From: Amia ocellicauda
Lineage: Eukaryota > Chordata > Actinopteri > Amiiformes > Amiidae
DNA length: 64,000 nt
Assembly (NCBI RefSeq): GCF_036373705.1
Contig: NC_089854.1
Coordinates: 22,383,839-22,447,838 of the forward strand
Direction of reading: 5' to 3'
This document shows positions 12,318-26,202 of this stretch, piece by piece. The stretch's first letter is position 1. Every line of letters starts with the position of its first letter. Both the position numbers and the translations under genes were made by a program. Under the pieces are notes generated by a model. That model worked only from the letters and a program-made list of their open reading frames with translations, did not search any database and was not told the origin of the DNA.

Positions 12318-13315
12318 CTAATTCCACTGCAAAGTGCATACTTCCTATACTGGTACCACAAATGTACAGTTTTTCATGCTCTCTTGTTCTTCGCTCATAA
12401 ATTCTTGCCTGTGAACCCGAGGAAGATTTGTTCCACTCCAGGATCGATTTTCAAGCCACTTGATAGTTATTGTAAAACATCTCCCCCGCCATTAATAATG
12501 ACTAAAAAGCATTTCATGTCTGTGTGTTTATGAAACGCCACTAAAGGATTCCAGTCTCCTGCAGCAGCCCCGACCTGGGAATACTTCTGCTGCTTCTCAT
12601 GTTCTCTCCTCTCTTTAATCCAAACCATTAAAAATATATATATATCTGCTCCGTGATCACCAGTCATCATATCGTATCAGCGGCTCGCCGTCTCCCTGGC
12701 CCAAGAGAGCTCTAATCCCCGAGATTTACGAGACTGGAGAGTGTGGGAGACGGCGCTGTGCCTCTCGCTGCCAAGACAGAGCGGCTCAGTGGCCAAGAAC
12801 AGACACAGTTGGCCGGGCAGCAGCGGGCAGCAGTCAACACGCCTCCCGCACACCCAGTCTGTCAGCACAAAGCTTCTGCCCTTTGGCTTCAGTTCTGTCT
12901 CTGCTGCCACACAACTATGGCGACCTATAACCCTCGGACAATCCTGACGGCACACATACCTGCACACTGGCAGGATGGAGGTTTCTCTGTGCTAAAGCCA
13001 TTGTGGGAGAGAGCTTGGCCCGGTTGTTTTTTTTATTATTTTGTTTTTCAAGGAAGAGAAATGAATGAGAGGGGATTTGCGTCTGTGAAAAATAAGAGTC
13101 TGTTCCACAGTGGATAGAAACAATAGTATTTTTTCTCCATCTGGGGGCTATGGACAATACAATTAGACTGTCTCTGCTGTCTGACGGTGCTGAAAGAGGC
13201 TAGGCTATCAAATGAACACATGGCTCTAATCTGCTTACGTTTCATTCACCCATGGCCGGCACTCAGTCACTGTGTCCAGGCGGGGGGGAGGGGGAGCCGG
13301 GAGACAGTCCCTTAC

Positions 13316-13462
13316 CTTCCCGGGAGCTTTGGTCTTGTTGTTGTTGTTGTTGGGGGAGGAGTTGACATCCTCGTGGACCCGATCCAGAAGCCAGAGTAGG
13401 AATTCGAGAGCATCGTGCTGCGAGTTGCCTCTGAACTGGGAGCCGTACTTTGAGACGATATT
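13316..13462 (-). CDS. usp43: usp43 exon 2 (QHDA box)
   Basis: Forty-nine codons, phase 0 at both ends, with a CCCCAG acceptor and a GTAAGG donor. It continues exon 1 exactly: VEFK joined to NIVSKYGSQFRGNSQHDALE. The SQHDALEFL motif is the conserved USP box 2 next to the active site. Its last third encodes a run of five asparagines (AAC repeats), where I recall no such run in mammalian USP43. Exons for the zinc ribbon, the His box and the long C-terminal tail were not found in 1-13315, so the gene is partial here. The rest probably lies beyond the left edge, which would make intron 2 at least 13 kb. Confidence 0.92.
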
Positions 13463-16400
13463 CTGGGGAGAGAAACAAAGCAACAGTGTTAAAAGACATT
13501 TATGTATTGCAGAAGGAGAAAGAGTTTGCTCACTGTGAGAGTAATGTACTCTGAGGTTTTATTGACCTAGCGAGGCCCCTTCTTAGACAATGTTCTTGAA
13601 ATGGCACTATGCCACACATTTAACTTTAAATCATTGATGCACCAGCCTACTCTTAACAAAACAGGATTTGAAATCTTGTCAAATCATAATATATTATTAT
13701 TCTGGTTCACGCATGGATAAAAGAACCAGTATAAACATCAAATCTTTGTTTAGACAAGAAATAAAAACACAGACGTTTTAGGTCTGCTGAAGATCCTTGG
13801 GAAGAGTTGCAACATCCCCTAAACAAACTGCATCACCACAGAGTAACCTCACAATACAAATTAAACAATAGTTTAGACTGAGCAATCCCCGGCTGCTCTG
13901 GATTTGAAAGAATTATAAAACGGCATTCAACAAAAATAATCACACACGTAAACCTAAGTAGATCCTAGTGTACAAGTCTGTGATCTTGACAAGGTCAAAG
14001 GTTCACAGCCCTGGAGTGCAAACATTTGTCCAAAGCTTTGTTTGCTGATTTTGGAAACATGAAAGAAACGTATTTTCACTAAAACATGAATTTGCCGTTG
14101 GGTTTATTTTATTGGAATTCCACACGTATCCCTGTCTTTGCCGATTCCTCTCTTTCAAGAGGTTTGTCTACAGAGCGGGCTGTCTTTAACCCAGACAACA
14201 TCAATTATGATCAATTATATTCTTCAGTCCCTGAAGGAACACACATTCTCAGTATTGTGGAGGGTATACACTTCCAACACTGTGATGTTCCTGAGCACCG
14301 CATGATATGACGTTTTACTGCAGACCTGCAATGTAAACTGAAGCAGGAGATGCGAAATCCCCTGTCCCCGAGCCCGAGCCCAGCACAATGTGAACTAGGA
14401 TACAGACCCGAGAAGATGCTGAAAACATCTCAGCCTGAGGCAAAATCACACATGCGTTCTGTGCCCTCCTACTCAGCGCAGAGGTGTGTGTACAGCATGA
14501 CATTCGGCAACTTTACTTTACTTCTCAAGTGTAATTACTCTTGAGCCTAGCAGTGCTGTGCGATTACAATAGAAAATAAAATCACAGAGGCTGGCAGGAG
14601 TCCAGCTGTTCCCATAAGTCTTTTTTTTTTTTTTTTTAGCAACACATATCAACTGATCACATTTCCATTCTTAAATCACACAATTAGTTTCTCCTACTTA
14701 TATTTGCATGTTTTCCATTCAAAAAGAAATGTCGGGCTCTTTACTGATTAGGTATTGTCACCGCACACGCCTCACCTTCAGTCCCGTGGGGAATAGATTG
14801 GGCATTGTAACTGTGAATGGGAACAAGTCGGTGCTCAGTTTTATGTATTAGTTTCTTGATATTACACAGTACTGTGATGCCTACATGTTTGCAATGCACA
14901 CCTGTGCTGAATATCTCAAGAAAAAAAACATGAAAGGCACCTGCTGGGAGTGAAACACAGATTTCTTGCTAATTAAAAGCAATCAGGAGACTTTACAGAG
15001 AGTAGAACATCATTGTGCGATTTAACAGTGGAACCTAGTTCAATTGGTGTGCGTCGTTCAGATAAAGTCAGGAAGGGAAATAAATCAGAATAGACGGACT
15101 TCCAACAGCCCTAAAAATTGCACAAGCATAACTTTACAGACTTCTACACTATTGGTTGTGAAGCCATACAGGAACAGATGACGCCCTTATAATTTAGATT
15201 AAAAAAAATCTATTCAAATTACAACACTAGTCTACTTTCAAACTTTGTTAAATCACAAGAGCAGCTGTTTTAGAAGGCCGGTTTTACAGCATGTGTTGTG
15301 AGGGATTTCTTCAATAAACAGGTCATAAACGCAACCTTGTAATCGCCTGCTGGCTCTGAAGCTGTGAAATAAATTCAGATGAGAGCCGGGGAAAGGAGGT
15401 GACGTCCAGAGTTACTGCTATGATCTCTGGTAGTGATGGACACAAGGCACTGACGTCTGTATGTCCACTATGGTGGTTGCGAAAAACCAAATAACAGCCG
15501 TAGTGAAAGTGACCCTTCGTGCCACTTCTGATATACTGTACCGGAAACCCTCATTGTGACTCTTTGGCAAAGCGATTGTTTTGTTGACCTTCGGTATCCC
15601 CCCTGTGTAAACCTGCTGCTCGGGAAAGCGGGCCCTCTCATAATTAACTCCTGAGGATTTTGACACGGCAGAGATTTCTATATTGCTCTCAAAACTGACC
15701 TACAAGAAATTAACTTCCACGGCACATCCATCAGCAATGCGGGGGAGCTGGGCTCAATATTTCTTCTCATCACTCACTTCGTGGGGAAAAGCCCTTCCAT
15801 TTTTCACCTTCAAACGGAGTTTCGTCCCTGTTTCGCATTGCCAGTGAATGGGAGAAGCTGCATGTTTTTCCTTTGCTCATTAAAACGGCATTCATCGAGC
15901 TGTCAACATCAAAACAAAAGCCAGCGAGACCCCCCACTGTGACACTGTTAATTAATGACCTTAATTACAACGCAAGGGGTGTGGGAGGCCTTCGATTGCT
16001 AATCACTTACCACCAAGGACAGCCCTTTGTCAGCTACGAAACCATGCCGAGGCCAGTGTGAGGCGAGGAGGCTGCTGGCCCTACAGGTAGGAGGAAGGTT
16101 ATTCTCAATTCATCTGGGTTTTTCTTTAGAAAAGGAAAGTGTGACTTGGCATAACTGTTTAATTGAGGAGTGAGATCGCAACGCTACAGATATAACTTCG
16201 TACCCAATAGAAAGGCATTAAGTGCATTAAGTGTATTCATACAGAGCACAATAAAGGTTCAGCTGGGGGAGCGGACTATTCAAGCTTTACATAGAAGCAG
16301 ACATTGAATTGTTGTCTGAATAAGAAAAATGCTTTAGAGGAACTGTGAAGGCCTTGATAACGGACATCTCTGAGGACAGGGTTTGTGCAAGTCTGTGATT

Positions 16401-16760
16401 CCATGACACAAGTGCATTCCAGGTAGAACTGTGCAGAGATGCACAGCTGGAGCACAGAGGGACAGGAAAAGCTTGGGGACAGAAGTGAAGGATGGACCGT
16501 GGAGAGACAGGAAGTGGATAGATTCCTCTAAATGAGACACAGGCTCTGTAGGACCAAACCCATCCTGATTTAAGCCATCCAAACCCCTCCACTGATTACA
16601 AGAGGCTATATTTGAACCATTCTGCCCATCATTCAAAAACTGTCATTACAGGGTGGGAAGCAAATCATGCTTCAAACGCTGGCTCCTCTCTGAGCTGACT
16701 TCACACAAATAGAAAGAGAGACATTAATAAATAAAATCACTGATGCTAAGTATACCATAA
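13463..16760 (-). other. usp43 intron 1, 3' part
   Basis: Non-coding between the exon 2 acceptor and the transposon at 16761. It contains an 18-base T run (14621-14638). No exon-like or repeat-like segment was recognised in the rest. Confidence 0.6.
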
Positions 16761-18306
16761 TACAATGGACACCACCACAATAGATTTGAAAGAAAGCAAT
16801 CAAGATGTGCTTTAAGTGTAGACTTTCACCTTTAATTTGAGGGTAGTTACATCCAAATTGGGTGAACGGTGTAGGAATTACACCCATTTTTATATGTGGT
16901 CCCCCCAGTTTTAGGGGCTCAAAAGTATTTGGACAAACTAACATAATCATGAATTAAATTGTGAGTTTCAATACTTGGTGGCAAATCCTTTGCAGTAAAT
17001 GACTGCCTGAAGTCTGGAACCCATAGACATCACCAGATGCTGGGTTTCTTCCCTGGTGATGCTCTGCCAGGCCTGCACTGCAGCTGTCTTTAGTTCCTGC
17101 TTGCTCTTGGGGTGTTGTGCCTTCAGTTTTGCCTTAGCAATCAAAACAAACCAATCAGAGAGATAGCAAAAACATGAGGTGGCCAAATCAACTATTTGGT
17201 ACATTCTTAAAAAGAAAGAACGCACTGGTGAGCTCAGGAACACCAAAAGGCCCGGAGGACCAAGGAAAACAACTGTGGTGGATGACAGAAGAATTCTTTC
17301 CCTGGTGAAGAGAAACTCCACAACAGTTGGCCAGATCAAGAACACCCTCCAGGAGGTATCTGTGTCAAAGTCAACAATCAAGAGAAGACTTCACCAGAGT
17401 AAATACAGAGGGTTTACCACAAGATGTAAACAGGAAACAGGAAGACCAGATTAGAGTTTGCCAAAAAACATCTAAAGAACCCTGTATAGTTCTGGAACAA
17501 CATCTTATAACAGATGAGACAAAGATCAACTTGTACCAGAATGATGGGAAGAGAAGAGTATGGAGAAGGGAAGGAACTGCTCATGATCCGAAGCATACCA
17601 CCTCATCTGTGAAGCATGTGATGGCATGGGCATGTATGGCTGCCAAGGGAACTGGTTCCCTTGTATTTATTGATGATGAATTCTGAAGAGTTTAGGCCTA
17701 TATTATCTGCTCCGATTCAGCAAAATACTTAAAAACTCATTGGACAGTGCTTCACAGTACAGATGGACAATGACCAGAAGCATACTGCAAAAGTAACCCA
17801 AGCCTTTTTTTAAGGTGAAGAAGTCAAATGTTCTGCAATGGCCAAGTCAATCACCTGACATGAATCCAATTGAGCAGCATTTCACTTGCTGAAGGCAAAA
17901 CTGAAGGCAACACACCCCAAGAACAAGCAGGAACTAAAGACAGCTGCAGTGCAGGCCTGGCAGAGCATCACCAGGGAAGAAACCCAGCATCTGCTGATGT
18001 CTATGGGTTCCAGACTTCAGGCAGTCATTGACTGCAAAGGATTTACCATCAAGTATTGAAATTCACAATTGAATTAATGATTGTTAGTTTGTCCAAATAC
18101 TTTTGAGCCCCTAAAATTGGAGGGACCACATATAAAAATGGGTGTAATTCCTACACCATTCACCAATTTGGATGTAACTACCCTCAAATCAAAGATGAAA
18201 GTCTACACTTGAAACACATCTTGATTGTTTCCTTTCAATTGTGGTGGCGTACAGAGCCAAAATGATGTCCATTGTGTCACTGTCCAAATATTTATGGACC
18301 TAACTG
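16761..18306 (+). mobile_element. rearranged Tc1-like element with ~390-bp inverted arms
   Basis: The right part is a normal Tc1-like 3' half: transposase end, then a terminal sequence containing GTCCAAATATTTATGGACC and ending at CTG/TA (18306-18308). The left part (16761 to about 17140) is an inverted copy of the right part (about 17886-18250), at roughly 90% identity by eye. It even encodes the transposase C-terminus GFATKY on the minus strand. The outermost right terminal sequence has no counterpart on the left. The unit could therefore form a long hairpin around a ~740-bp core. It lies in usp43 intron 1. Confidence 0.85.
17141..18060 (+). pseudogene. degenerate Tc1-like transposase in usp43 intron 1
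   Basis: Plus-strand fragments of a DD34E Tc1/mariner transposase in shifting frames. The helix-turn-helix region is around 17179-17440 (AKSTIWYILKKKE, RPGGPRKTTVVDDRR, STIKRRLHQSKYRGFTTR). The first catalytic Asp lies in TDETKINLYQNDGKRRVWRR near 17510-17570, the MDNDQK-type second Asp near 17765, and a degraded MNPIEQ third motif near 17860. The gene ends close to 18058 with GFTIKY. A stop precedes the first helix, there are several frameshifts, and part of the middle is lost. The extreme N-terminus is replaced by the inverted arm. It cannot encode an active enzyme. Confidence 0.85.
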
Positions 18307-21300
18307 TACACAACAAGTCATTAGGATCCAAATATTAATAGTTTCACACAAAAGGTTTAATGGATATGGTCCTTTTGTTAACCATGTTTCTGATCATTTG
18401 TTGGGTGAGAAAATCCACCTCAGCGCAATCAATACATGACCAACACGCCTCCTTCTTTTGGTAACATACTGTATGTGTTAGGATATGTTTTGTAACAGCC
18501 CTAGCAACAACAACAAAAAAATGACAATGAGGATTTTTTCAAAGTACAGTTTCTCTTAAAGCGAAAGGGAGAGAGAGAAAGAACAAGAAAAACCCCAATA
18601 GTGCGTTTTGGATGTAGAACTGATGCTAATTTTCTCAGCATCTGTTTTGAAACTCTCTGCCGCTTATTTACCAACATGAAAAACACTCCAGGCGATTGTG
18701 GAGTCTATAGCAGTCTGACATGCTGCAGCTCTCAAAAGTGTCATTCGCGGTTGTTCAACAGTAAGATGAGATGGTACCCACACAGTGCCGCAGAAGAGTC
18801 TGAAACTGGACAGAAACACTATTACCAAACGGTCAAGCCTCAGTCCACCGGTCATGGATTGTCACTGAAGTAATGTGCTGTGCAGAGCTTGGATTTTGTG
18901 GCTGAGTATCATGATATTTTGAAGACTGGCGTATGGGCAGAGTTGAAGCCATTGTACAGTGAGGACCAACACAATCTTGCACTACGTCACAAACCTAGGC
19001 GTTTCCAACAGCTCTGTGAGAAGTGCTGGGAAATGTTATGTTTGCCTAAATGTATTGATGGTAGGATACAAGGCATTTTCATTTTAACTTTCAGTTAAAA
19101 AAAAAAAAAAACTTTCCAGAAAGATTCTTAATGACGAGAGAGCGATCTCCTTCCCTGAAACAACATAATTACACGTTGGTTTATTTGCATCTATCAAAAC
19201 AAAATTACAGTAATCAGAGATGATTTCGCTCATTTAGAGCAATCATCTCAGCGGGGTAATTGTTAACTCTGCCCCGGGTATTGTTTACTCTGTTTTGACT
19301 CGTCCCGGGCTGCCTGTGTGGAAATCACACTGGCTGAGACAGATCATGTCAATTCTGTCCACCGTGGCCAGCCCCTGCGGAGCACTGCTGGAAACTATAC
19401 CGTCTGAAGCTGTGGGACAGCCCTAACATTTGAACTACATATTATAAAGGGGGTATATTTTAAGATAAGATGATGAAATGATACATGCTGCAACAGTGTG
19501 CCACGGATAATGTTTGGATAATCCACCATAATTACTCCAATCAGATATCGTTCCATACAAATCTAGTCACATACAATATAGTGAGGTATAATAATATAGG
19601 TAGTTGCTAAATCTCTGTCCTTTGCTGACCCGGGCAGAAAGTTCCTGGGAGAAAGCACAGTATTTGCTTTAGCCTCTAATCCTTGTTTGCGCTCGTCCGT
19701 GTTGTCTGGGCCGTGGTGTCTCCATGGCAAAGCTGCACCTTGGTCTGCACTTTTCTGTCACTTGTGTGTGCACAACCCATGGACAAAAATATAAAACTTG
19801 TCTCTCTCTGCAGCAGGGCCATTGATTTCAGCTCCCTTCCCTCCCTTAGTATTATAAATAGTGCCTAAAATATACAATTAAATACTACAATAATAAATCA
19901 CCCTGAGCGGTTTATTTTCTGGGAAACAGTCGTCATAGTTATTGATATTTATAAATCTTACCATTCATACTAAAAATACTTTATTATCCTGCAATGTATC
20001 TTAAGAGCTCAAAGACTCAAAGGACATTGATGTCAGCAATCAATGATTTTTAAGAGCTTTTGGGAAAACTAGCATTACATTGACAGGTGAATAAGGCAAG
20101 AGAAAGGGGGAATAAGCCAAATAGGACCTGCCTCCGTTGCTGCTGACACACACAAAGTATCATAAATTGCATGGTTCAACATAAGGGACTGCCCGACTGC
20201 CCGACACAGGTGCCAGGTTCTGTCTGTCAGATTACCTGCCCAACGGGGCAAGTGATAATTTCACCTTATGTCACCGCGGCTGATTTGTTACCATCGGACA
20301 CAGATATATGACCTATTCATTCGAAGTATTCATTCCCATTACCATATCTGGCACTCGGCAATCCTCTGCAAGTTTCCACCGTCGACAATCTGTCAGCACA
20401 GCCACGCTTGTAGACAATGTTTTGTCAGATCTAGTTGCGCGCTCTCTCTGTCGGAAACCCACTTTAATGACACGCTCGTTAAACATTAAGATATTGACAT
20501 AAAACTGCCTTCAATTAAGGTCAAGCAAAGGGCAACTCCATGGCGACTGAAGCTACATTCAACAAGTCAAGGTCAAGTCTCTGGTGGTTGCAAGACGAAT
20601 TACATTTTTTCACACTCTGCTTTTTGTACGTAGAGGAATACATCACACAGACCGAGGGATTCGTCACCTGGACAGGAAAACTGAATGTAGCTTCAGTCAC
20701 CCTAGAGTCTACAATTCAACAGGGAGAAGCTTAGGATAAATCACTGATGTACAAAATTCTGCCGTTTGTCTATATGGTCTTTTAAGTGGAAACAGCCCGG
20801 GTGTCCAATTGTACCACCAGGTGTAACCAGCTAGAAGAAGTGCCTTCACAGAAAACCTGAATATTAAACTACATTCTCTCCCTCGGAATAACCTGGATAG
20901 CGCTTTCAAAACACTATACGCCTATTAAGGATGAAAGCTTAAGGAAGAGGCTAGGATATTTATTTTGGAGTGTACGGTCAACAGGAAAGACACAAATGAA
21001 ACGGCATCGGCTTTGTTTCATGCGCGGTCGGGCACACATTCGGGCCCACGCGGCGACTGAAAGGATTTCTCTCACACCCACAGGTTCTGTAAGTAGAATT
21101 ACTGTCAGCTCCTTTACAGTCGGCTGCAAGAGAAATGGTTTTACTCCGCGGGGTGCTCTGGATGCTGAAATGAGCAGCACAAAGGCCTTCCCAACCGCCG
21201 AGGGTATGACTGAAAAAGCTGATATGATCACTCGGAGGAGAATGCCATTCTTCTCGAGGAGTATGATTTCTGTGCGGTCCTTTGTGCCTTCAGACCTCGC

Positions 21301-24300
21301 TGCTTCAAAACAAACAAACGAAGCAGAAACTTACAGAGCCTCTCTTTGTTCCCCGGTCTCCCGGCTGCTTCATTCGTCATTCGGGGGAACACAAGAAAGT
21401 CATCCAGCGCAACCATAACAGTCTCCACAAGTGAGCGGAATTATTTTTTTGGTTCCCCGTTTGAATTTTACCAGCGGTGTTAAGAGGATGATTGCAGGGG
21501 AAAGACCGGCTGAGAACTCTCTGAGCTGTCTAGGTTTTTACTCACCAGCTGATCAGAAGCAAAATGCTTAAATCTCACTCTACAAGTGTTTGTGTGTGTG
21601 TGTGTGAGGGGGATAAAAACACAAGTATGGTACAGGAATGGCCCAAAGAGACGCTAGCTCCCTTAGACAGAGGTTTCTGCTGACTGGGGTTCAAAGTGCA
21701 CTCGTGCTACTGCCGTTACCTCTCTTGTAACACATGAATCAACCCCTCGGAGATGTCACCACAAAGTTCTGACTTTCCAAGGGACTTTGCACCTTGATAT
21801 CTGCCGTGAAGTCTGCTATTGTGCGCGAGAGAACGAGAGGGTTCAAAGGTGACTTTGCTTTGCCCCCCAAGTATGGATTTGAATGAAAAAGCCCACAGGG
21901 GTTAGGTAGAGGGAAGGGGCCCGACTCACAAACAGACTTAACACACAAACACACACACTCTGTAGCAACAGTAGACAACTGAACAAGCTTCGGAATTTAA
22001 TACCACGCTGCTCTCCAATTCAGAGTGCAGTCATTAATGAGAAATTCAATCGATTAAGTCGCATTTGATTTTAGTTAAACGAACCGTGCCTTAGACGTAT
22101 GGGAGTTTCTCAAAACCCAGGGTGTGCCAACGCCTCATTGCGGGGATATTATTTGGATGAATGATTAGGAATTATGTGTTTAAGAAAGTGGCGAGTAATT
22201 ATATGCTTCACATTGTCAGGATCATGTGGAGAGTTCTTTATTAAAATGCAAGTTCTTGGTTTAAACCGCAGTCACAGAAATACAACCCTCACCTCATCAT
22301 GCACACATACGACAACAGAGTGTAACACTACAGATTTACACCGGCATGCTGAATTACACTCAAATAACCCATCCTGCCAGTTTCTGATTTTCGCTTGTCT
22401 GTTTTTCTTTGGTTTGAATTTGGCTGCGATTCCCCGGAGAACAGGAGGCTCATTGCTCAGGATTGTGTGCTGTGAAGTGCAGATCAGCGCTTGTGGGTTG
22501 AAAACACAAGCACAGTCAAAAAAAAAAAAAACACACCAAAGCCCAGTGACCTCCCAGTCTTCAGACGCCATATCAGCGCACGCCAATGCATTTCCAGGTC
22601 TGATTAGCATGCGCTGAGCTGAGAGGCAACGACAACATTGCCAGAATATCAAGCAGCTTTCGAGTGCGACATTCGGAGCGTGAAACCAGGCGTCTCTTAA
22701 ACGCGGGATGTCGTGGAAGGGGGCGGGTGGGATGTGTCAGGGGTGGGCCCACCGCTGGAGATGGGTGAGCATCTTAAACAGCAAGGTCACTGTAGATTAT
22801 GTCAGGGAGCTTCTTTAACGTGCAAGCAGTACAAACATCACCTCTGTCTGAAGACACTTCAAAGGACAGATGAAATATCAGTGGACACCATATCCCTGCA
22901 CCGCCCAAACAAAATAGTTTGTGTTTTTCCGCAGCTGCCTATATCACTGGCCACCTATGATTAAAACAATGTGACGCGCCCGTCTATTGAGACCTTTGCT
23001 GACACAGACTGCGGCTAATTACTGTTTTCCTTCCACACTCTAAAAATAAGGAATTGCTAAGGATGCTTTATCTACACATACTGTACCTACCAATCCACAG
23101 CACCAACGCCTTGTTGTGTTTGGACACAAACGCAGTGCACAAAGCAGAGCTATTTGCAATCATCGAGTGTACTGTGATTAACCATTTTTAATTGTACACA
23201 ATCGACACAAATAGGAAGCAGCAATATCAGATTCTTAAAAACCTGTTATTTTCAATAACTGACATAAAATAGCAGCCATTTATTGAGGTCTATTAAAATG
23301 GCATTATAGTCTTCAGTTTCATCGACAAAAATCCTCTGAGCTATTACTATTTGCAGCCACTTTGATCCAAAGACAGTCATTTGGTGAAAAATCCTCCTTC
23401 CCAACTGAAATTCTTATGCTTTCTTTCAATGCAATGTACCGTTCTTGATAAAGACATAACCCGGCTAAATCCCAGACGATTTCCTCTTAGTTTCACCGAG
23501 TTATCACCATCGGAGAATGTAAGTGTCACCATTGTCTCATTATTTGCGGAACGCAGTATAGATCCTGAGAGGGTTTCTGACAGGCTATTTTTACAGTGTC
23601 AAGTGCTGGGCTACATTAACACACACACACACTAAACCTCAGGATTGTTTGCTGTGCTCTAAATCAAAGCATAATTACTCGTCTACTTATGTGGCAAAGC
23701 AATCTGAAAATGAGACGCGTGGCATATTCCCATTGTTGTCCCAAACGAACGCATCAATTCCCAGATGCTGGCTGTAGAGAAGGGGTTTTTTGTGTGTTTG
23801 TTTTGTTCCCCCCCAGTCATTTAGAAACCGTAATTGGTTTGATGCATCTACATGGCTGTCAGGGTACATTTCCACACTGTTGTCTTTAGCAGTGTGAACC
23901 CTGATAACTATTAGAGGAGAACGGTGCAAACTGGGCAGTAACACCCTGATATAGCATCACAGACCGCAACAAAGGGGCAGTGTGAACACAGCCCTGACAC
24001 TTTGGTCATCATCTGGGCCCTCAAACAGAGCCATTTCACCTTTCATATGCAACATTTAATATTTACTGACAACCTTCCCTTTGTACACAAGCGTTCCCCA
24101 CTTGTCAATCCTGTGCCGCCCTGTATATCTGTAACCAGTCCCCCCCCCCCCCCCCCCCCCGACTAATTTCATCCACCCAGCTTGATGAGATGGTGTTATT
24201 TTATTTAACTGTATCCATTATATAAGGCTGTAATTGTATTATCACAGGCAGCTGCGGAAAACAACTCCACCAAATATTCCTGGAAATCCAGTACCTTTCT

Positions 24301-26202
24301 GGCAAATCAGGACAAAACCCATCTCCTCTGATAGTTTGAGGAAGCAGGGACGGTTATGTTTTAATACACAGCTAGAAACTATCATTCACTGGGGCTTTGG
24401 GCAGCCCTTATCTCAGACAGAAGGAGACACATGCCATACGTTTTCCAGCAAGTCTCGGGACCTATCGATTAATACTCCCTGTTAAGCGGAACTTCTCCAC
24501 GGCAGTCAGCAAGAGGAGGCATGGGGGTAGCTGGGTACCAACAGGGGCCACTAAATTATACTCACTACACTATTATGCTTCGCTTCGCCTTCTTCCCTGC
24601 AAGAGCCTCCAGGGCCGATTCCCACAGAGAGCAGTCCACACAATGAAGGGGCAGGATAGGATCACTCACTTTGTAGTTCTGCCGTGCAGCTCAACTACCA
24701 TCAACACTGCATGGGTAGAAATGTATTTATATTTATGACATGCATATGATTGTCTAGCAATGGGAAACAGGAATCAAGCAATCTGAACGCAGAGAGATGA
24801 TTTCTATCAGATGAACTCGAGACTGAGGGGGTGAGCACCTGGGACGATACACACAAGCAGTGTAGAGTAACTGTGTGTATTCCACCTTCCTCCGGTCTGC
24901 CCTTAAGTACTGTCATTTCTTACAAGAGCCAGGCGTGTCACACATTAACACATCAACACTTACTTGCAAATGACTCTGATATAAATCCGTCAGGCTAAAT
25001 ATACCTTCACGGCTTGAGGATACATAGGGAATAATGATACTACTATGAAACCAGAAAGTCTTCCTAACCCACATTCCAGTCCTTCCACCTGCCTGTATGC
25101 AGGAATGCAGTCTGACGAAAACATGAAGCCTCCCAACCATTAACCTCAGAGCTCATGAGATTAAACAGATTTAAAACTTCTTGACTGTGCTCCCATGTTC
25201 CTTTCAATAGATTTTGAACATTTGCCATATTCATATGATTGCTTAATATATGGGGGGCAAAATGAATATGATGATGATGATGATTTAGCAGAGGCAATCC
25301 AAGGTGACGTACCTGGTTTAACACCCACTCACATACAATGTTCAACATATGCACAAGATTACAAGGGTATCAGATATGGCAGGGATTTCAAAAGTCGCTG
25401 TGGCCTGGGAATTTAGATACCATCACCTCCCTTGATCAGATCTGCCTCAACACTGAACATTACCTTGTGCCGTAGTAATGTAATGATGATGTGCCTATAA
25501 ACCCACGCTGGAAAACTGAACGGTTTCCAGGCGCTTTGGGATTAAGCTCCCATTAGGCAGCAATCCAAAGCAGGCTGGTCTCGTTTATTACTGCAAACAC
25601 TGAGTTAAGCCAGTGTTACCCGCTAGTAAAACCCACGCAGGAGTACGATCTGCGGGTCCCTGAGCGGCACCAAGACCCCAGACACGATCGGTGCACCTGT
25701 CCGGGTAAAATCCCGATCTAAAAAAGGATGCACTCTCCGTGGGAAACTACAATACTTCCCGCATTGATCCGGCCTCTAGGCGTCAGTTCAATAATGCCGG
25801 CAGTAAAAGCTCCTCCTCCGCCCGGATCACCTGTGCGGATTCACGGAAGCGTCACTACGCTACAAGCCATGGGGAAATAAAAGTATATATATATTTAAAA
25901 AATCTGCATATCCCTGTTCATCTCATTACAGCGAGAAAAAAGAGTGAAACCTGTTGCGGCACGAATTAATCAAGCTCTGGCACAAAATCCTGAACACAGC
26001 AGAAACACCCACAGCCCCGGCGCCTGGCCCTGCACCGGCCCCTTCGTGAAGATGCACACACCCCGAGTTGTGCTCCATGTTGAATGTATTCTAGTGAATT
26101 GAAGTTTGCTGGCCGGGGGTCCAGCTGGCTCAGATCAGTCCAGTGACCACATCCCTCAAACACACAGCGGGCCACACAGCGGGCCACACTCCGGTGACCT
26201 AC
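18307..26202 (-). other. usp43 intron 1, 5' part
   Basis: Non-coding between the transposon and exon 1. It holds a short GT repeat (about 21586-21605), a 21-base C run (24140-24160) and an ATG/CAT repeat near 25268-25283. Short ORFs here lack family motifs and splice-site support. Intron 1 of a vertebrate gene often holds enhancers, but sequence alone does not reveal any. Confidence 0.55.
24140..24160 (+). repeat. poly(C) run of 21
   Basis: Homopolymer C tract in usp43 intron 1. Its exact length is a likely assembly or sequencing uncertainty. Confidence 0.85.

Larger units (their letters stand above)
7603..13315. other. non-coding between Tc1 element and usp43 exon 2
   Basis: Probably usp43 intron 2. 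It holds the retroposon tail near 9735-9806, a possible decayed repeat at 11171-11251 and a CA repeat at 12283-12315. I searched by eye for the USP zinc-ribbon and His-box exons on the minus strand and found none. Confidence 0.5.

Noticed and set aside
22174..22652. Overlapping 147- and 126-codon open frames on opposite strands
   Set aside because: No family similarity. They include a poly(A)/(T) run and look like chance frames in usp43 intron 1.
25270..25283. ATG repeat resembling a poly-Asp coding tract
   Set aside because: It lies in an intron without a supporting exon and is simply a short microsatellite.
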